Shown in pieces: positions 5,102-8,035 of a DNA stretch of 8,035 bases (position 1 is the stretch's first letter; each line of letters opens with the position of its first letter). The notes below the pieces were generated by a model, which saw only the letters and a program-made list of their open reading frames with translations, ran no database searches and was not told the DNA's origin. The DNA comes from JAVDCA01 sp035764045 (lineage in GTDB: Bacteria; Pseudomonadota; Alphaproteobacteria; Rhizobiales; Xanthobacteraceae). The stretch spans positions 1 through 8,035 of the forward strand of contig DASTZX010000068.1 of the NCBI GenBank assembly GCA_035764045.1, given 5' to 3'. The translations under genes and the position numbers were made by a program.

Positions 5102-5833
5102 TCACCGCGGCTTCTCGAACCTGAGCACGAACTCGTCGACCTTGATCGGCGAGCGGAAGACGATCGCGGTGCGCGGGTCGTCCGGGTTGCGCAGGAAATC
5201 GCCCGACGCGACGAACTTGAAGCCGGCGGCCTCGAGCTCGGCTCGCACGCTGGCCTCGGCGATGCGGTGGTAGAGCTTGCCGACCTTGGCGTCGTCCTCG
5301 GGGCGAGCGGAATGGTCGGCGATGACCAGCGTGCCGCCCGGCTTGAGCGCGGCGAACAGCGCCTTGTCCATGGCGGCGCGGTCGACCTCCATGTAGGTCG
5401 TGTCGTGATAGGCGAACAGGAAGGTGATCAGGTCGAGCGGCGGCAGGCCCGCGGCCGGATCGCCGAACGGATGGATCTGCGCCGCCGCATTGCTCATGGC
5501 CGGGGTCTTCAGGCGGGCCTCGAGCTTCTCGTTGGGCTTGTCATTCTGGCCCCACACCTTGCCGTCCGGACCGACCGCGCGCGCCATCAGCTCGGTCGAG
5601 TAGCCCGCGCCGGCCCCCATATCGAGCACCTTCCAGCCGGTCTTCGGGCCGATGAAGGTCAACAGGGCGAGCGCGTTGCGGCGCTGGTCGTTTTGCCGGT
5701 CGGCGTCGCTGCGGTCGCTCGCGGCGAGGATCGCCGCATAATCCTGGGCGCGGACCTGCGCCGGCGCGAGCTGCGTGAAGAACGCGAGCGCTGCGAGCGC
5801 GACGAGCGCGCCGTGTCGAGCTTGGCGGACCAT
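5102..5833 (-). CDS. Class I SAM-dependent methyltransferase with Sec signal peptide (COG4798-like)
   Basis: A 243-residue class I methyltransferase with an N-terminal signal sequence: basic start, hydrophobic core at about 9-23, likely cleavage after V-R-A at about residue 29. The mature part opens with D-R-S-D-A-D-R-Q-N-D-Q-R-R-N (40-53), the D-R-x-x-x-D-R pattern I associate with COG4798 predicted methyltransferases. The SAM-binding motif I follows, V-L-D-M-G-A-G-A-G-Y at 69-78, and later L-K-P-G-G-T-L-V-I-A-D-H. Family members have no well-defined substrate. An exported methyltransferase is odd because SAM is made in the cytoplasm. The chosen ATG (5833) has GGAG 8 bases upstream; the ATG two codons earlier (5839) is too close to it, and a longer frame to 5926 lacks support. 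It is divergent from another methyltransferase gene. Confidence 0.86.
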   Translation of the reverse strand: MVRQARHGALVALAALAFFTQLAPAQVRAQDYAAILAASDRSDADRQNDQRRNALALLTFIGPKTGWKVLDMGAGAGYSTELMARAVGPDGKVWGQNDKPNEKLEARLKTPAMSNAAAQIHPFGDPAAGLPPLDLITFLFAYHDTTYMEVDRAAMDKALFAALKPGGTLVIADHSARPEDDAKVGKLYHRIAEASVRAELEAAGFKFVASGDFLRNPDDPRTAIVFRSPIKVDEFVLRFEKPR

Positions 5834-6080
5834 GAGCATTTCTCCATGCGATGCTGTGTGACTGACATCCGGCACTCGCCAGGCTTCCACCGCCAACGCT
5901 ATTTCGGCACGCAGCCACGACGACAAAGCGAATGGCCCTGCGACGATGCCCCTTGTCTGCGGGATTGTGCGACCAGATTAGCACGCTCCGACCGATGCGT
6001 AACGGCTCAAATCGCCCTTCCGCTCAACGCCCATTGGTCTAGATTGACGCCACCGCGACGCCCTGCCGATCAGAGGATCC
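5834..6080. promoter_or_regulatory. Divergent intergenic region between two methyltransferase genes
   Basis: These 247 bases separate two methyltransferase genes transcribed in opposite directions and must carry a promoter for each. A TTGAC-like hexamer occurs near 6045, but its distance to the ATG at 6081 leaves little room for a -10 box and leader. I see no convincing promoter pair or operator palindrome. The longer minus-strand frames that cover this region lack signal-peptide logic and ribosome-binding sites. Confidence 0.45.
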
Positions 6081-6686
6081 ATGTCCGAGCTTGCCCATTG
6101 GAACGAACGTTTCTCCGTACCCGGCTATGTCTTCGGCACCGAGCCGAATGCATTTCTCAAGAGCCAGGCGCATCGGCTCCATAAGGGACAGACCGCGCTC
6201 GCGATCGCCGACGGCGAAGGCCGCAACGGCGTCTTCCTCGCCGAGCAAGGTCTCGACGTGCTCTCGGTCGACTTCTCCCCGGTCGCAATCGCAAAGGCGC
6301 GCGAGCTCGCAAAGGCCCGCGGCGTGACGCTGAGGTACGAGCAGGCCGACGTCCTCAACTGGAGCTGGCCGGCGGGGCAGTTCGACGTGGCGGTCGCGAT
6401 CTTCGTTCAGTTCGCGACCGCAAAAGAGCGGCCGCGCTTCTTCGCGGGCATGAAGCAGGCGCTCAAGCCGGGCGGGCTGTTGCTCATGCAGGCCTACCGG
6501 CCCGAGCAGCTCGCCTATGCGACGGGGGGACCGAAGGACGTGACGCAGCTCTATACGCGCGGGTTGCTGGAGGCGGAGTTCGCCGATTTCGCCTCGGTCG
6601 AGATCCGCGAGCACGACAGCGTGATGCACGAGGGCAGCCGCCATGTCGGCATGTCGGCATTGATCGATTTCGTGGGGACCAAATAG
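6081..6686 (+). CDS. Class I SAM-dependent methyltransferase, cytoplasmic (TehB-like group)
   Basis: A 201-residue methyltransferase without a signal peptide. It opens with W-N-E-R-F at 7-11 and Y-V-F-G-T-E-P-N at 16-23, a start typical of small TehB/thiopurine-type methyltransferases. Motif I is A-L-A-I-A-D-G-E-G-R-N-G (39-50). Asp64 in S-V-D-F-S-P is the likely ribose-binding acid, Asp91 in Q-A-D-V-L the adenine-side residue, and F-D-V-A-V-A-I-F-V-Q-F (102-112) is motif IV. L-K-P-G-G-L-L-L-M-Q-A-Y follows. Proteins of this group methylate small molecules such as oxyanions or thiols, but the target cannot be told from the sequence. AGAGGA lies a few bases before the ATG. It is not a duplicate of the divergent secreted methyltransferase, since motif I and the N-terminus differ. 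The fold is certain, the substrate unknown. Confidence 0.9.
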   Translation: MSELAHWNERFSVPGYVFGTEPNAFLKSQAHRLHKGQTALAIADGEGRNGVFLAEQGLDVLSVDFSPVAIAKARELAKARGVTLRYEQADVLNWSWPAGQFDVAVAIFVQFATAKERPRFFAGMKQALKPGGLLLMQAYRPEQLAYATGGPKDVTQLYTRGLLEAEFADFASVEIREHDSVMHEGSRHVGMSALIDFVGTK

Positions 6687-6701
6687 GTTGCGTGCAGTCA
6701 T

Positions 6702-6718
6702 CCGCGGCAGGACCGCGG
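6702..6718. terminator. Weak hairpin after the methyltransferase gene
   Basis: CCGCGG (6702-6707) and CCGCGG (6713-6718) pair as a 6-base stem around a 5-base loop, 15 bases past the methyltransferase stop codon. No T run follows, so it may only pause transcription or protect the 3' end. Confidence 0.25.
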
Positions 6719-6786
6719 GCCTGCTTGAATCGAAGCGGCTGGGCCTCCACTATCCGGGCTGAGCCCTTCGATCCGGGACTTTCCTG

Positions 6787-7890
6787 ATGACGGTTTCCGA
6801 ACGCCTGGTTGCGCCGGTCGATGGCGTCCGCGCGGTGCGCCCCGCGATGACGGCCGTCTGCGCGCGCACGGCGTTGGCGCGCTCGTATTTCCTGGTGCTG
6901 GCGTTCCTCGGTCTCGGCCTCTTCGTGCTCGGCTTGGGCAACCGTTTCACCGCCGACGGCGCGTTCCTCATCCCGCCGCAGGTCGGCTGGATCCCGCCGC
7001 TGTCCGCCGGCGCCTGGTTCGAGGCATTCGCGATCCACCAGCAGGATCCGGTCTTTGCCGCCTGTGGCGGGACTGAATCGCTCCCGCTGTTCAAGACCCT
7101 CTATTGGTGGGAGTGGCTGCGGCAGGCTTTCCTTCTCGCGCTCGGCGCAATCGCCCTGCTCGGGCTGGTGACCACGGCCACGTCACGACGATATGGATTC
7201 GCGCTCCCGCGCCTCATCGCTCTTGCCGTCCTCGCGCTCGCCTTCTGGCCGGCGCGATGGGCGCTCGAGCATCTCATCGACGCGAGCCCGACACTCGCGA
7301 GCTTCAACGCCGGTCAATATCGCCATGCGCTCGCGGTCTTGTTTGCCAGCGCCGCGCTTGCCGCCGTCGTGGCGTCCGCGGCCGCGCCACCCCGGCCGGA
7401 TCAGCGCGCGAGGTCGTGGCAAATCGAGCAGCGCGAATGGCTCTGGATCGCCGCGATCCTGATCGATATCGGGTTTGGCGCGCTGTTCGCGGCCCGCGAC
7501 GCGGCGGCCTCCTGGCCGAGCCTGCTCGGATACGAGGGTCACGCCCTGCCCCCGCTCCCGCAGCTCCTGTCCTATTCGCCCTGGTGGCTCAACTTCACGT
7601 TCAATGCGCTCACCATCCAGCTCGCGCATCGCACGCTCTCGGCCGCATTGTGGGTCGCCGCGGCCTGGGAGCTCGTCACCGCCCTGCGCAGGACCTCCGG
7701 CACTGGGCGCACCGCCCTGCGCTTTCTTCTGATCACCGGCCAGATGGCCAGCGGCATCGTGACGCTCATGCTGGCCGTTCCGGCGCTGCTGTCGATCGTG
7801 CATCAGGTAGGCGCGGTGTTTCTGCTCGCCGCGTCATTGGCATTCCTGCGGCCCGGCGGAACGATCGCCAGGGCCAAGGTCCCTTCCTGA
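6787..7890 (+). CDS. COX15/CtaA-like integral membrane protein lacking the N-half haem ligands
   Basis: A 367-residue polytopic inner-membrane protein with about eight hydrophobic segments in two halves, like haem A synthase (COX15/CtaA), which oxidises haem O to haem A for cytochrome oxidase. Family marks are N-R-F-T-A-D-G (52-58, normally T-R-L-T-x-S-G), W-I-P-P-L (68-72), F-K-T-L-Y-W-W-E-W (102-110), Y-E-G-H-A-L-P-P (249-256), N-F-T-F-N-A-L-T-I-Q-L-A-H-R (269-282) and V-P-A-L-L-S-I-V-H-Q-V-G-A (331-343). The C-half histidines His281 and His339 are present. Aligned to Bacillus CtaA, Glu57 is kept as Glu109, but His60 becomes Arg112 and His123 becomes Ala183. It is therefore probably not an ordinary haem A synthase. 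No cytochrome oxidase genes are nearby. The start is uncertain, since no good ribosome-binding site is seen and Met21 is an alternative. It is probably cotranscribed with the receptor that begins 22 bases downstream. Confidence 0.8.
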   Translation: MTVSERLVAPVDGVRAVRPAMTAVCARTALARSYFLVLAFLGLGLFVLGLGNRFTADGAFLIPPQVGWIPPLSAGAWFEAFAIHQQDPVFAACGGTESLPLFKTLYWWEWLRQAFLLALGAIALLGLVTTATSRRYGFALPRLIALAVLALAFWPARWALEHLIDASPTLASFNAGQYRHALAVLFASAALAAVVASAAAPPRPDQRARSWQIEQREWLWIAAILIDIGFGALFAARDAAASWPSLLGYEGHALPPLPQLLSYSPWWLNFTFNALTIQLAHRTLSAALWVAAAWELVTALRRTSGTGRTALRFLLITGQMASGIVTLMLAVPALLSIVHQVGAVFLLAASLAFLRPGGTIARAKVPS

Positions 7891-7912
7891 AAACCCCCAC
7901 TCGGAGAATCCC

Positions 7913-8035
7913 ATGACAAGACCGCACCGATTGGCGCGCCTCGCCGCACTGTTTCTGCTGATGGTGCCGGTGGCCGCCCATGCGCAGGCCGACAATTACC
8001 CCACCAAGCCCGTGACCATCATCGCCGATGCGGCT
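7913..8035 (+). CDS. Bug/TctC family substrate-binding protein, N-terminal part (3' end outside window)
   Basis: The first 41 codons of a periplasmic receptor. The start has GGAG 6 bases before the ATG. The N-terminus is a Sec-type signal peptide: basic M-T-R-P-H-R-L-A-R, hydrophobic core at about 10-20, cleavage after A-H-A at residue 24. The mature part begins with N-Y-P-T-K-P-V-T-I-I-A at 28-38, the standard opening of Bug/TctC proteins. The next residues, D-A-A, differ from the more common V-P-F and point to a different ligand subgroup from the Tat-type receptor at 1592. It lies 22 bases after the COX15-like gene on the same strand, so the two probably share an mRNA. Family assignment rests on a short piece but is distinctive. 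Confidence 0.82.
   Translation, partial: MTRPHRLARLAALFLLMVPVAAHAQADNYPTKPVTIIADAA

Noticed and set aside
4916..6184. Plus-strand 422-residue open frame opposite the secreted methyltransferase
   Set aside because: It covers an intergenic region, the antisense of a clear methyltransferase and the start of another gene, with no domain of its own.
7104..7916. Second plus-strand frame inside the COX15-like gene
   Set aside because: It lacks membrane segments and is Arg-rich. The other frame carries the family motifs.

Overview
The window is GC-rich chromosomal DNA, with coding frames strongly biased to G/C in third codon positions. The best guess is an alphaproteobacterium of the Hyphomicrobiales, near Bradyrhizobium, Rhodopseudomonas or Pseudolabrys. 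The reasons are two Bug/TctC-type solute receptors, a bacterial 3-hydroxyanthranilate dioxygenase, small exported proteins of unknown function, and a palindrome of a type I associate with bradyrhizobial intergenic repeats. The placement rests on gene style only; there is no rRNA. I saw no tRNA, transposase, integrase or CRISPR array.

Left part (1-2563): the C-terminal end of a short-chain dehydrogenase/reductase runs into a convergent 63-residue exported or membrane-anchored protein. A gene-free stretch of about 360 bases follows, with two hairpins. Next is 3-hydroxyanthranilate 3,4-dioxygenase on the minus strand, transcribed divergently from a Tat-type TctC receptor on the plus strand.

Middle part (2564-4891): two plus-strand genes of unknown function. 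One is a single-pass membrane protein with an Ala/Pro-rich tail. The other is a small secreted protein made of 26-residue repeats built on G-N-N-P-A-K. A perfect 13-base inverted repeat separates the latter from a convergent gene for a secreted metallo-beta-lactamase-fold hydrolase related to AHL lactonases.

Right part (4892-8035): a minus-strand class I methyltransferase with a Sec signal peptide is divergent from a plus-strand cytoplasmic methyltransferase. After these comes a COX15/CtaA-like membrane protein that has lost both N-half haem-ligand histidines but kept the C-half pair and the catalytic-position Glu. It is followed after 22 bases by the start of a second Bug/TctC receptor, cut by the window end.

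The window reads as a patchwork of short transcription units rather than one pathway. At least six of the ten genes encode exported or membrane proteins. The most unusual are the degenerate haem A synthase-like protein, the repeat protein and the secreted methyltransferase. No complete new multi-gene system is evident.
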